From NCBI GenBank assembly GCA_947095535.1, contig OX352773.1, positions 264,856,515 to 264,920,514 of the forward strand: a stretch of 64,000 nucleotides of DNA, given 5' to 3'. The translations under genes and the position numbers were made by a program. The stretch is from Poecilobothrus nobilitatus. Taxonomy: Eukaryota; Arthropoda; Insecta; Diptera; Dolichopodidae. Shown in pieces: positions 48,746 to 59,343 of the stretch; the stretch's first letter is position 1, and every line of letters begins with the position of its first letter. The notes under the pieces were generated by a model. That model was not told the origin of the DNA. It did no database searches and was given only the letters and a program-made list of their open reading frames with translations.

Positions 48746-49905
48746 CTACACGTTCATCATTCATTGTATATATAACTCGCAATTAGTAAAATTTAAAAAG
48801 TAATTTAGATGCATACATTTTTAAATAAGTTTTTATAATTTTAATAATCAGATCTTTTTTTCAAAATTTTATTTTTATTTTTTATTAGTAGATAAGAAAC
48901 CATTTTGTTAATTTAATATTATAACAACCTTTTAATTTTTATCTCCTCTTAAATTTTGTTTGTACATATGTATATACTATTTTAAGATACATAAGTTGTT
49001 TTAATAAAAAATAAATTCATCAAACAAATATTTTTTTTTTTTAATTTTGCTGTGTTTAATGGGTTCAATTAAAATTAAAATGTTAACGGTTCGATTAATA
49101 GTTTTTTTATTTAAATTCAATTTTTTCTTTTTTTCGTTTTCTTTGTTGTTATATAGATTTAATTTGCATAGTATTTGCATTTTCACAGGTATTTTTCTAC
49201 CTGTATTTATTTGCATAACTATTTATGTACACTTTTATATATTATGTATATAAAACATTTTTTGTCCATAATCTCAAGGTCGTTTAAAAAAAAAAAAAAA
49301 CAAAATAAAATAAAACAAAAACTACATTTTAGATTTTATTTTCATTTCATTCGAATATCATTAAAATATCGTGTGTTTGTACTGTGTAGCTTTAGACTAA
49401 TAAAATTAAAGTAACTATGTACTATAGTACAAATATTAGATATTGTGCAATAAAAAAAAAAAATTATAACAGTTTTTATAGTTTAATTAGTTTTATTTCA
49501 TATTTTATTATTGTATATGTACGAGTACTTATATAAGTTTTAACAGAAAACTAAAAATTATTTTTAATTAACATATTGAGCTTAAAAATAAGATATTATT
49601 ATTTTTAATGTCAAAGGTTTTTATAAAAATTATTTTTTTTCCCCACTGTTTGTTATTTATTATTATTACTAATTTCACAATAAACCATTATTTGTTTTTT
49701 GAACGTTATAATACGTTATAATGGCGATTTTGAAGTATTGTATAAAAAATAAATTTTAACTTTTTTTAATATAATTTTTTACAGAAATAAGCAACTGAAT
49801 ATAATAAGTTTTTTTTTATTTATTTAAACAGCAAAGTGAAAAGCTACAAAATGTTATAAACTTGTAATAACTAAAACAAAACAAAATGTAAAGCAGAAAT
49901 ATTTT
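48746..49905. other. AT-rich non-coding stretch
   Basis: No supported gene. Overlapping Phe/Lys-rich frames on both strands at 49001-49414 are a consequence of T-rich and A-rich tracts and are not considered genes. Confidence 0.55.
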
Positions 49906-50485
49906 TAAGGCTAAGTTCATATGGGATGCATGCATCCAGATGCAAAAATTATTTCGGTTTCATTTCGTGTACTCTTCGGTAATATTAACGAATATTTTGC
50001 AACCATTATGCATCCATCCACTCGTTCACGAGATGCAAAACGGCTACATTTTTATTTTGAAAATTTTATTTGAAAGTAACCAGTGGAACATTTGATGAAA
50101 AAAATTTTTTTTTACAAAATACAAAATGGTTAAACCATAGAAAATTGTTATTTTATGTAAGAAAAAATTTTAAATAATATAAACTAAATATAATTTATTA
50201 ATACACATATAAAATTAATTAATTGTTTCTAAAATATGTTTTTTATTATATCTATCTTCAAAATATTTCAAAATATTTAACGTTTAAAATTTTTGACGTT
50301 TGCTTTTACGTCTGTATTTGACACTAAAACAAATTTGCATCTTGTATGCTTCTTATAGAGGATGCAAAAAATTTTGCATCTAAAATGAGCGAAAGGGAGA
50401 GCATATCATGAATACAATGTATATTTTCAACCAATCAAATGTTTGCATCCCATGCATGCATCTCATGTCAACTTACCCTAAAGGC
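49906..50485. mobile_element. MITE-like element with ~45 bp terminal inverted repeats
   Basis: The left end reads AGGCTAAGTTCATATGGGAT then GCATGCATC. The right end, on the other strand, reads AGGGTAAGTTGACATGAGAT then GCATGCATG. The inner parts GATGCAAAAAT and GATGCAAACAT also match. Further GATGCAAAA words occur inside (50026-50040, 50330-50385). No transposase is encoded. The length of ~580 bp and the structure fit a non-autonomous DNA transposon. The target-site duplication is unclear by eye. Confidence 0.7.
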
Positions 50486-50509
50486 GAAAAGACAATAAAA
50501 ACAGTTTAG

Positions 50510-51130
50510 AATTTATTGTGGATTGCACTAAAAGTTCGTAATTTTTTTTAGAATTTTATATGTAAGGAAAACTTGTGAAAAAGCAAGGGGCACTTTCTTC
50601 AATTTTAAGACAACCCTATATAATTATGAAAAGCTTTCAACACATATAAAATTATAATGTCAAATATTTAATTTTTACTGTTTACATTGAGAAAATTTGT
50701 ATAGCTGTCTAAGTTACAAGTGTCTAAAAATAATAAATGTTTAATTATTCACCTGTAAAATAACTCTTAAACAAGAGAACATACAAAAAAATAACGTTTT
50801 CCAAATTCTAAAAGATCTGTTGTCTCTCAAAGTTCAAAGTTCTAACTAAAGGCATGCCAGAGTTATGGAGAAAGTAAAATCTTGGGAAATTTTATTTTAA
50901 CAAAACGGCAAATTTAAATATTGAATTGCAAGAATTTGTATAATTGTTATATTGATTTTAAAAGCTAAAATAACATCCTGTCATTTGGCCTTTTTAGGTT
51001 CAAAGAATGTTAAGCAGAACCTGAAATATATACGGATTTGATAATATGGTTTTTTTTTTAATTTTTAAGATGCTGTAGCTTCGTAATGGCTGCAGTTACA
51101 GAAAAAAGTTGTTCTTTTATAAAATTTTTA
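50510..51130 (+). repeat. Dispersed repeat family Q, copy 3
   Basis: The shared blocks with the 22.7 and 27.9 kb copies are TTCAATTTTAAGACAACCCT, GGGAAATTTTATTTTAACA, ACGGCAAATTTAAATATTG and CATCCTGTCATTTGGCCTTT followed by GTTAAGCAGAACCT. No coding frame is seen. Confidence 0.6.
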
Positions 51131-53267
51131 TGAGACCTACTCATGGATAAAATTTTTTTAATTTATCTTTCAAATTTTTTTTTGAAACATTTTAAAAATA
51201 AAAATAAAATTTTATTACTTATTATAATTAACAAAATACTAATAGTGTTCTGTTAACTTACTTAGGGTTACTTGCGATTTTAAAACGCCTATTTTAAATA
51301 AACATAATATTAAAGTTACGAATATATGCACAGTTTTTTTTTGATTTGTTTAAACAAATCTTTGCAACATGTATATATAGCATAATTATTAGATACATTA
51401 TACACAAAGTATCATTCAACAACGTACCTATAGATTCAATTGATGCAAAGTCTACGTATTTCAAGATGTGCTTATCATATTGCTTCAACATTTTTTGTTT
51501 GGTTCAGATAAAACTTTTCGGTAAACACAACACAAAAGTACAAAAAAAAGTAATAAAGATTTTACAAATTAAGTAAATAATCAGTTTCTATTCTGAATTA
51601 TATAAAAAAAAACTCTTTTTTTGTTTTGTATAAAAATCGTATGTATCTACATGGATTTTCCCACAATATGAAATTGTATATATAAAAAATATTTAATTAA
51701 ATCATGATGTGAATTGATAATTATATTTAATCCTTGATGGAAAGGAACTGTCGCTCTCTATATATATAAAAAAAAAACACTTAAATAAATATCTATAAGA
51801 ATTATAGATCAAAACACTAAATAAATAGAATTAAGTATATATATAGGTAATAAAATAAACTGCAATTGCAAACTGCTCTTGCATCGTAAAGAACCGCTCT
51901 TTTAGAAATTCGTTGGTTTTATGTATATAAAAAATACGTAACAATATTTTTTCCGAAACTAAAATATCCTACACCTTAATCATATTGCATATTTTAAATA
52001 TTTACTCTTGCATATTTTTGAAATCTATAATAGTTTTAATATGGCAATTTTAAAAAATACCAGTTAACCATTCCTAAAAAGAAACCAATAAACATTTCTT
52101 TAAACCAATCAACATTTCACTCATCTGTAATTTTATTTTGCATTGGGTCGTTCACGTAATGTACCGTTTTTGAATTTTATTTTCCTTCGATGCACTTCTA
52201 TCATGTGAAAATCTAATATGTATTGACATTTTAATATTATTTGCAACTATAGGAAAGTAAACTTATTAATAAAATAAATAATTAAATTTTCTCATTAAAA
52301 TTTTTTATTCTCACTGGATAATTTTAAAGATATATACATTACATACACATATGTACATAGATTAAAAATTGTTGTAAGTTTAATTTTTGTATGTAGTAAT
52401 GTTTTAAAAGAGCGATGAGAAAAATTAAGGTTTTTGTTAAAAGTTTCTTCACTTTTGTCAAATCCTGCAATTATATTTAAAATGTCTGAATTACTAAAAT
52501 AAATGGGGAAAAAAGTAAATTGTTGAGCAACATTTTTTTTTTAAATCAGCAACAATATTGCAATTTTTCATCATTACAAATTACAATATAATTAAGACTA
52601 TGAATTGATGGTAATGGTATTAAAATTTAAAATTTGATAAAAGTCTAATTTTTCTCATATGTTATTTGTTAAAGTCTAATTTTTCTCATCTGTTATTTGT
52701 TAAAGACATCTAGCAATAGATAGTAGAGTTTTTATAATGCTTTTAAGTTTTATTTTATTTTACAACTTTTATTTAACTAAATTTCATATAACTTATAATT
52801 AAAATACCAAATCTAAATTATAATCGAAGCAAAAATTGTATCATATCACATAAAGATGTAAAATCAGATAAATCATTTTTTTCTTTTATTTTTAATTCTC
52901 TAGAATACTTTATGTTCGAAATATATAATTTTTTTTATTCTTAATTTAAGTTTTTTTTTTTATGTATTTATTTTCTTATTTGCCCCTAAAAATCATAAAC
53001 AATTCGAAAATCATCTTTAATGTCGATTTGGTAATCTATTTTCTGATTTCAAAGTAAAATTGTAAATTTATCATTTGAAAATGTTGCTTGCTTTTTTTTT
53101 TATTTTAATTAAATCAATACAATAATTTTTTTATTTAAATTTAAAACTCACAGATAATATAATCATATTATAATATTATATACATATTATAGGTACCAAT
53201 AAAATTCATCGTTATATTTATATCAAAATTTTGTGAGTCAGACTGGCAACAGTGTTTCATAAAAAAC
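51131..53267. other. AT-rich non-coding stretch
   Basis: No supported gene. Overlapping frames on both strands at 51294-51576 (65 and 76 codons) are open, but neither has recognisable features. Confidence 0.45.
52640..52701. repeat. Tandem duplication, two 31 bp units
   Basis: AAAGTCTAATTTTTCTCAT followed by a TGTTATTTGTT tail occurs twice in a row (52640-52670 and 52671-52701) with one difference. A recent local duplication with no evident function. Confidence 0.8.
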
Positions 53268-54110
53268 GAGAAAGAGTGCAGTAGAGTAGACTGTGTCAAC
53301 TCTGGGGTACCCATATGAACGTAATATACCCTGTTTCTATAAAACTTGACCATCTTTTAAAAACTTCCAGATTTTTTAGTACTGACGTTAACTGCAGAGA
53401 TATATTTATGTAAATTGTAGAGTTTTATGGCAGCTACCCGAATCAATTGCATAAGCTCAACCAAATTTTACAGAAGTTGTTGCCATAAAACTTGATCATC
53501 ATTTGTAAGATTTCAGACCCCTAGCTTCATTAAGTTCTAAGAGGTGCAAGAAGCCTGAACCGGCTGGTCTAGATCAACCAAATTTTACAAAAGTTGTTGG
53601 CATGTAACTCGACACCTCTTTTCTAAATTTCAGATTACTAGCTTCAGTAGACACTGAGTTATTTTCATTTAAAAAGAGAAGTTGTATGGCAGTTACCCGA
53701 ACCTGTCCTACCATCACACCCAAATTTCACAGAAATTGTTCTCATAAAACTTGATCATCATTTGTAAAATTTCAGATACCTAGCTTAAATAGATACTGAG
53801 TTATTTCCATATAAAGACAGAAGTTGTATGGCACTCGACTGGAAATGCTGGATTTTCGGCCGCCGGGTTCGAATAATAGCTTCAATAGCAAAACTAACAA
53901 TTTTGTAAAAATGACGTAAAAAAATGTTCAGCCTCCTAGCTCTTTTATTTTTTGAGTTATCGTGCGGACGAACGCACATGGCTAAATCGACTCAGAATTC
54001 GATTTTGAACCGATCCATACCTTTAACACTATATCTAGCTCGACTACTTTAAGGTGTCACAAACGTAATCGCATATTTATTATACCCTTGAACATAGTTC
54101 ATACTGGTAT
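53268..54110 (+). repeat. Dispersed repeat family P, copy 4 (longest, with internal tandem units)
   Basis: The copy starts with ACTGTGTCAACTCTGGGGTA and contains three diverged internal units starting with CCAAATTTTACA or CCAAATTTCACA at 53461, 53578 and 53720. Each unit has a CATAAAACTTGATC, TTTCAGAT..CTAGCTT and ACTGAGTTATTT..GTTGTATGGCA series. A terminal domain carries GGATTTTCGGCCGCCGGG, GAGTTATCGTGCGGACG and ACATGGCTAAATCGACTC, and ends TATACCC..GAACATAGTTC. The terminal domain is what resembles common fly repeats. No protein is encoded. Confidence 0.75.
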
Positions 54111-55423
54111 AAAAATAAAAACTTCATATTCATGTTTAAAATTAGAAATAATAAAAATATAACAATCTTGTTTTTGTTGGCAAGTTTGTTTTTTTTTTTT
54201 TTTTGGAAAAATATTAAAGAAAATAATTAAGAACCTAAGGCCATCACGGGCAGTTTTATTTTTATTTTGTTTTCTCTTTTAATTTGTTAATATTTGTTTC
54301 AAATTATTTTCAATTTTCATATTTTGGTAGCTAAAAAGACAGTAAAAAAAAAAAAAAATAAACTAAAACCGAAAAAAAAAACTAAGCATAAAACAACCGT
54401 AAAAAATTCCAAAATAATAACGGTTAGTTTAAATTTAAAGATAGATAGAAATAATTTTTCGTGATGTTTTTTGTTTTTAAAAAAAAAAAAAAACAACTTA
54501 TTTTAATGTGAGAAGAATTTTTAATGTAAAGTTAAGTTAATCTTAAATAGGAGTTAGGTAAAAAAGTTTTAGCTAAAAAGTAAAAAAAATTTTCATATAC
54601 CTAAAATAAAAATATTTTTATTTCTTGTCTTATTGGTTTCCGATAAATAAAGTTGAACGGTAAGTAATTTTAGGGTATATAATATATATTAGATAATATG
54701 TATATCTGAAGATATTTAACTTGGTCAAAAAAAAATTTTGGTGTATTTTTTTCTTGTTCTTTTTAGTGTAAATTGTCATTAGTATATAAAAATTATGTAT
54801 AGGCCCAACCTTAGATTTATCATAAAACAATCGATAACCCAAAAAACAAAAAAAAAAAAAAAACTAGAAAACTAGATATGAACATACAATCTTAAGATGG
54901 AATTTAATTTAATTTAGGTTTGATTTTATGATTGCCATGAAAATTGTTCATGTATAACAAGAATTCAAAAACAAAAATAAATTTTAAAATTGAAATCTAT
55001 TTAAATTTATTTTAATCGAATTGTTGAAATCAATAAGAAAAGTTAAAAGGTCACATTTTCAATCATTATTTCTAGTTTGTTTTTTTTTTTTCTTTTTTTT
55101 TTTTTGTATTTACATATAAACTAAAATTATTTTAACTCTTAGTTTTAGAGCTTATATGGAACTTAAATTAAACATATTAGGATTTGTGATTAAAATTATG
55201 TTAAATATTTCAAATAAAGCTTTTGTCATTATTTTTAATTTTAAAATTTTATATTATGCAATGATTTTTAACATGTCAATTGTTAAATATTTTTGAAATT
55301 TTGGGTGAGTTTTAAGATTTTATTCTAAATAATAAGCTAAATTAACTTTTTTGTATAAGGTTTTAAAAAGGTTTTTAAAATACCACAATTTTTACATATT
55401 TATATATATAAAGGATTGCCAAT

Positions 55424-55468
<45 letters not shown>

Positions 55469-55719
55469 AAATAGTAACTTTTATTCCAGATTAAGAATTA
55501 AATATTAAAAAAAAAAAAAAAACAAAGATTAAGAGATTTTTATCTTTAGTTATAAAATACTATTGCATAATAATCAAAATTATTTTAATTAAGTGGAAAA
55601 ATTCAAAATAATTAGTTGAGTTTTGAATAACAATAAATTTATAGAAATGTATGGTAAATATATTGAAAATTTGCAAGAACATTTTAAAGTGGTGTATAAC
55701 TATATGAGTTAAACGTTAT
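54111..55719. other. AT-rich non-coding stretch
   Basis: No supported gene. T or A runs lie at 54189-54204, 54345-54358, 54479-54493, 54847-54862 and 55079-55105. Confidence 0.55.
55427..55462. repeat. (AT)n microsatellite
   Basis: About 18 perfect AT units. It is the longest dinucleotide run in the window. Confidence 0.9.
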
Positions 55720-55825
55720 TTATAAGGAACGTTTTACTCTTCGTTTCATATCATCTTTTTTAAACCACAAAATTAGTTTATATAGGCAAGAGGGTATAAA
55801 AAGAAGAGTAAAACGTTCCTTATAA
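55720..55825. mobile_element. Small palindromic MITE, copy 1
   Basis: A perfect 23 bp inverted repeat (TTATAAGGAACGTTTTACTC... at 55720-55742 and its complement at 55803-55825) flanks a 60 bp core with TTAAACCACAAAATTAG. A diverged second copy in the opposite orientation lies at 63.69-63.79 kb, which shows the unit has moved. Confidence 0.75.
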
Positions 55826-56049
55826 GTACTTTTGTGCCTTGGCGCTATAAGATTGATAACATTATATAAAATTTTACACTATAGAAGAAAGTTTTTTTTT
55901 TTATATACTAATATTGCTATAGAAGATTTTCCTAACCTAACTAAGTTCGGATCCCTGATTTAAAACATTTAGTTTTTTTTAAATATTTTTCTTTATCTTG
56001 TGAAATATTATATATATTATTTTAATAATTTGTTCATCATATCTGTTAT

Positions 56050-56658
56050 GTGGGAACTTTCACTTGACAACATTTGATCAGTGCAAATTTTGTAGAAAAG
56101 ACACCACTTAACAAAAAGACATTTAGTAAAGACTTAAAAAAAATACATTTAGCAAAATGGGAAATTAGCAAACGGACATTTAACAATTTTAATAATTAGA
56201 CGAAAACGTGGACGTTTCACAACTTTTACAAGTAAACATTTCACAGCTTTTAACAATCAACAATTTATTTTTCTATTCTGTAATTTCATTATCTCTTTTA
56301 TTGACTGCTGCATGAATCTGTGTGTCAAAATAATTATTATATCGAAAACGTATACGTATAAAACGAAAAGTTCATTTTTGAAAATAAAATTTAGTTTGAA
56401 ATAAATTTGTGAAAATAATGAAAAAAAAAAAAATTAATTGTTTTTATTTTTAATTCCCTTAATATTTAGACATTTGTCTCATAACCACTTTAACTCATCC
56501 CTGAGCACCTAAACAAATAAAAGTTAACAAATCTCTTCTTTTTAAGTTTCCATTATGGAAAAATGTCTTTTTATAATTAAGTGTCTTTTTCGCGAAATGT
56601 CCATTTATTAAATGTCGATTTGCTAAATGAAAGTTGCCAAGTGTACGATACCCCCCTA
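56050..56658. mobile_element. Fold-back-like element with GACATTTAG-type subrepeat ends
   Basis: The left end (CACTTGACAACATTTGATC, AAAAGACACCACTTAAC, AAAAAGACATTTAGTAAAG, GGACATTTAACAA) and the right end read on the other strand (CACTTGGCAACTTTCATTTA, CGACATTTAATAAATGG, ACATTTCGCGAAAAAGAC, AAAAAGACATTTTT) are built from the same degenerate ~18 bp unit in opposite orientation. No protein is encoded between them. It is related to the arrays at 23.95 and 25.34 kb. Confidence 0.65.
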
Positions 56659-56981
56659 TTATGTATTTGATATTGATGATTCACTGTGTCCTACAATTTT
56701 AGTATTATATAACTGTATATTCGAAATTTTCAAGTTTCATCATTAAAACTTACTAAATTCCTTCTTTTCTTAATTAAATATTTTTTTTTTTATTAGCTTT
56801 TCTTAAAACCAAACTAATTTCAAAGTTCGTAATGTCTGTAATGTCGAATTTCAATTTTTTTTTTTATCTTCACACATTATTTTTACATTTTTACATAATA
56901 TTTAACTCTGACCCAGGAAACTTTTTCACTTTTGATATTATTTTATTTTTAAGTATAAATTTTTTTTTTTTTTTATTTTAG

Positions 56982-57160
56982 AAAAACTTTTATTAGGTTC
57001 ATTAAAAAAGTTTCAATATTATTTAGCCTATAAAAAGTGGGCAAACCAAAAATACACAAAAAAAAAAACTGAAAATACAAAAAAAGAGCCAAAAATTCAA
57101 AATGAATTTATTAATAAAAAAAAATTAAGAACATTGTGTCATTTTATATTTTCTTCTTAA
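56982..57160 (+). CDS. Exon-like Lys-rich C-terminal frame, unrecognised
   Basis: A long T-rich tract ending ATTTTAG (56981) is a strong splice acceptor. After two bases of a split codon an open frame of 58 codons runs to TAA at 57158-57160. It reads KLLLGSLKKFQYYLAYKKW then a basic, Lys/Asn/Glu-rich stretch (ANQKYTKKKTENTKKEPK), and ends LRTLCHFIFSS. In DNA of this composition an open run of this length after an acceptor is uncommon but not excluded by chance, and A-rich sequence favours Lys. No start codon is present, so it would be a last exon. Two similar plus-strand candidates follow within 2.2 kb. No family is recognised. Confidence 0.35.
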
Positions 57161-57764
57161 ATTTAATTTTAATTCTGTCAGATTCTAATAATAGCACATG
57201 TATTTTTATCATATGAAAGGCAAAAAAAAAAAAGAAGGAAATATAAAAAAAAATCCATTTTTAATGCATTTGAAATGAAAATAAATAAAATATAAAAAAA
57301 AAATAAAAACTTCTGTGACACAAAAAAAAAATTTTTTCTTTTTTAAAAAAGCGATCTTCTATAGTAAATATTGATTTTAACGATTTGATTATGCAAAATA
57401 AATAAATTTATTTTAAATGTTAATCATAAGATATATAACCCAAGAATATTTTCGTTTAGCCCAAATAATATTTAAATTTGTGTTTATATAAAAATATTAT
57501 TTCACTTCACGACTTGAAAAACAAATTTAGAATTATTTAAATTTTTTTTTTTACAAGTTCAAGTACATTAACATTTAATTTTTTACTTAGATTTTATAAA
57601 ATTTAATTATGTAATTCTAAACGAAGTATAGGTGAAGTACATACTGACATTTTGCTTTAAAAATTTGAATTTGGGTACACAGATTCACAAAAATATAAAA
57701 GCTATTTACAAAAATATACAAGCACTATTTATAAGAAAATAGTTAATGTTTTGTTTTTGAGAAG

Positions 57765-58320
57765 AATTGTAAAGTTGACTATGTCAACTATAGGATACTT
57801 GCACGAACATAATAAATATTGTGCCGTTTCCATAAAGAGTAATCTTTTAGAAAATTACATGTATCTAACTTAATTAAGTACTAAAAATATATTTATTCCG
57901 AAGTTGTATGACAGGTAGTCGATCACGTTCGCGTATTTTAAAATTAACGGTATTTCAAATTAACCGTATTTTACATATATATGTATATTTGTCCTAAAAC
58001 TTGTTTATCTTCTACAGTATTTCAGATATGTCTAGTTCTTCTAAATACCAAGTTATAAGCGTATAAATTTCGCAGCTACTCGAACCTGTTGTCCTGCACC
58101 AAACAAATTTTGGAGGATTCGTTCGCATAAAACTTCTTTTAAAAACATTTTATATATCCAGCTTATTATTAACATTCACTAGTGTTCATATAAGAAAATG
58201 TTGTATAGCAGATGTACGGACAAGCGCACACATATCTAAATTATCTCATAATTTAATCCTTAGCAATAATATATATATATATACTTTTCTATATATATTT
58301 CGTGTCCTTTCAGATATTAA
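57765..58320 (+). repeat. Dispersed repeat family P, copy 5
   Basis: It starts AAGTTGACTATGTCAACTAT and contains CGAACCTGTTGTCCTGCACC, CAAACAAATTTTGGAGG, CATAAAACTTC and GTACGGACAAGCGCACACAT in the order of the 53.3 kb copy. It is more diverged and shorter inside. Confidence 0.65.
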
Positions 58321-58562
58321 AAACGGAAAATTATGTATTTTTTTTTTTGTTCAACAGGATAATATTGAATTTTTTTTTTGCAAATCCAAAAATATAAAAG
58401 GATTTTTTTTATCAAAAAAACAAAACAATTCCTAAATGCAAATGAGTAATAATTAATGTAGGTATATAAAAAATTATGTAAAAATTAGTTGATTCAGACC
58501 ATACGTTTCTTTTAAATCTTTAAGAATTTAGTATTTACTAAATATAAATTTTTGTTTTACAG

Positions 58563-58675
58563 TTTTGGAAATTAGCGATATCGCTCCATCTAAGATTTTT
58601 TTGGCTATAGTTTTCTTAATTATTTTAATTATTGCAATTGCTATTTTATGTGCTATTAAAGAATTATCTGACTAA
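58563..58675 (+). CDS. Terminal exon of a membrane protein (C-terminal helix), unrecognised
   Basis: A textbook 3' splice context (TTTACTAAAT branch-like site, then a T-rich tract ending TTTTACAG at 58562) precedes two bases of a split codon and 36 codons to TAA at 58673-58675. The peptide starts LEISDIAPSKIF, continues with one hydrophobic helix (LAIVFLIILIIAIAILC) and ends in the charged tail AIKELSD. A polar flank, helix and charged tail fit the C-terminus of a single-pass or tail-anchored membrane protein. Codons GAA, AGC, GAT, GCT and CCA are clearly less AT-biased than flanking DNA. No upstream exon is recognised in the window, so the gene and its name remain unknown. It is one of the best host-gene candidates here. 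Confidence 0.5.
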
Positions 58676-59090
58676 ATTCAATAACAGTTTTATTATGTTT
58701 TGTAAAAAAGTACCGTTATGCTAATTTTTGAAATATTTTTTTAATCACAAATCACGATCATTCCGATAACAAATCAATTTGACAAATTAGTGTTTCGCTA
58801 TTTCAATGAATGAAAATTTTTTCAAAAATATACAAAAGTTTTTAATTTTCGTGCTGGAGTTTATTTTCGAGTTATTTATTTACCGTCCAATGGTTTAAGT
58901 CATATAATATGAATACAAACTGAAAGACGAATTTTATACAACTTTAAGACTCGACAGATTAATCAACTGATTTACCAATTTAAAATTGATGATCCACTCC
59001 ACTCCACTCTATGATCCACTCTAGAAAATTCTGATAGCTGATTCTGAAATGGATATATGTATGTATTTAATATTTCTCTCTCAATTATAG

Positions 59091-59343
59091 TGAAGGACAC
59101 TTTCTAATCAAAAAATACTTGAAAATCTTTCCACTTTTCCCCCAATTACATGACTTACTTTGCGATCTGTTGTGCAATCGTTTATTGGAATCTTCTGAAT
59201 ATAATAAGCCTAAATCTACCACAAATTTATATGTATTTAAATCAAACAATATGCTATTAAAAATTTTATATTTTGTACGATTAAATCATTTTTTATTCGA
59301 TTATTACTTAAATTTTTTTTTTTTTTCATTTTTATTAAGTTAA
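59091..59343 (+). CDS. Exon-like frame, possibly a last exon, unrecognised
   Basis: TTCTCTCTCAATTATAG (ending at 59090) is a good acceptor. After one base of a split codon the frame is open for 83 codons to TAA at 59341. The first ~45 residues look like ordinary protein: EGHFLIKKYLKIFPLF, then PQLHDLLCDLLCNRLLES and SEYNKPKSTTN, amphipathic and Leu-rich with two Cys. The last ~25 residues are Phe/Leu-rich and follow a T run, so a true exon may end earlier, for example near the GTATTT at 59230. An AATAAA lies at 59383. It begins 415 bp after the stop of the preceding candidate, so the two may be alternative last exons or belong to different genes. No family is recognised. Confidence 0.42.

Noticed and set aside
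51294..51576. Two overlapping frames on opposite strands (65 and 76 codons)
   Set aside because: Neither has a motif, a clear acceptor or a matching partner. With both strands open I cannot prefer one.
56780..56975. A ~60-codon plus-strand frame after an ATTAG acceptor-like site
   Set aside because: Mostly Phe/Leu/Ile from T-rich sequence. The stretch with NSDPGNFFTF is too short to rescue it, and the next acceptor at 56981 gives a better frame.
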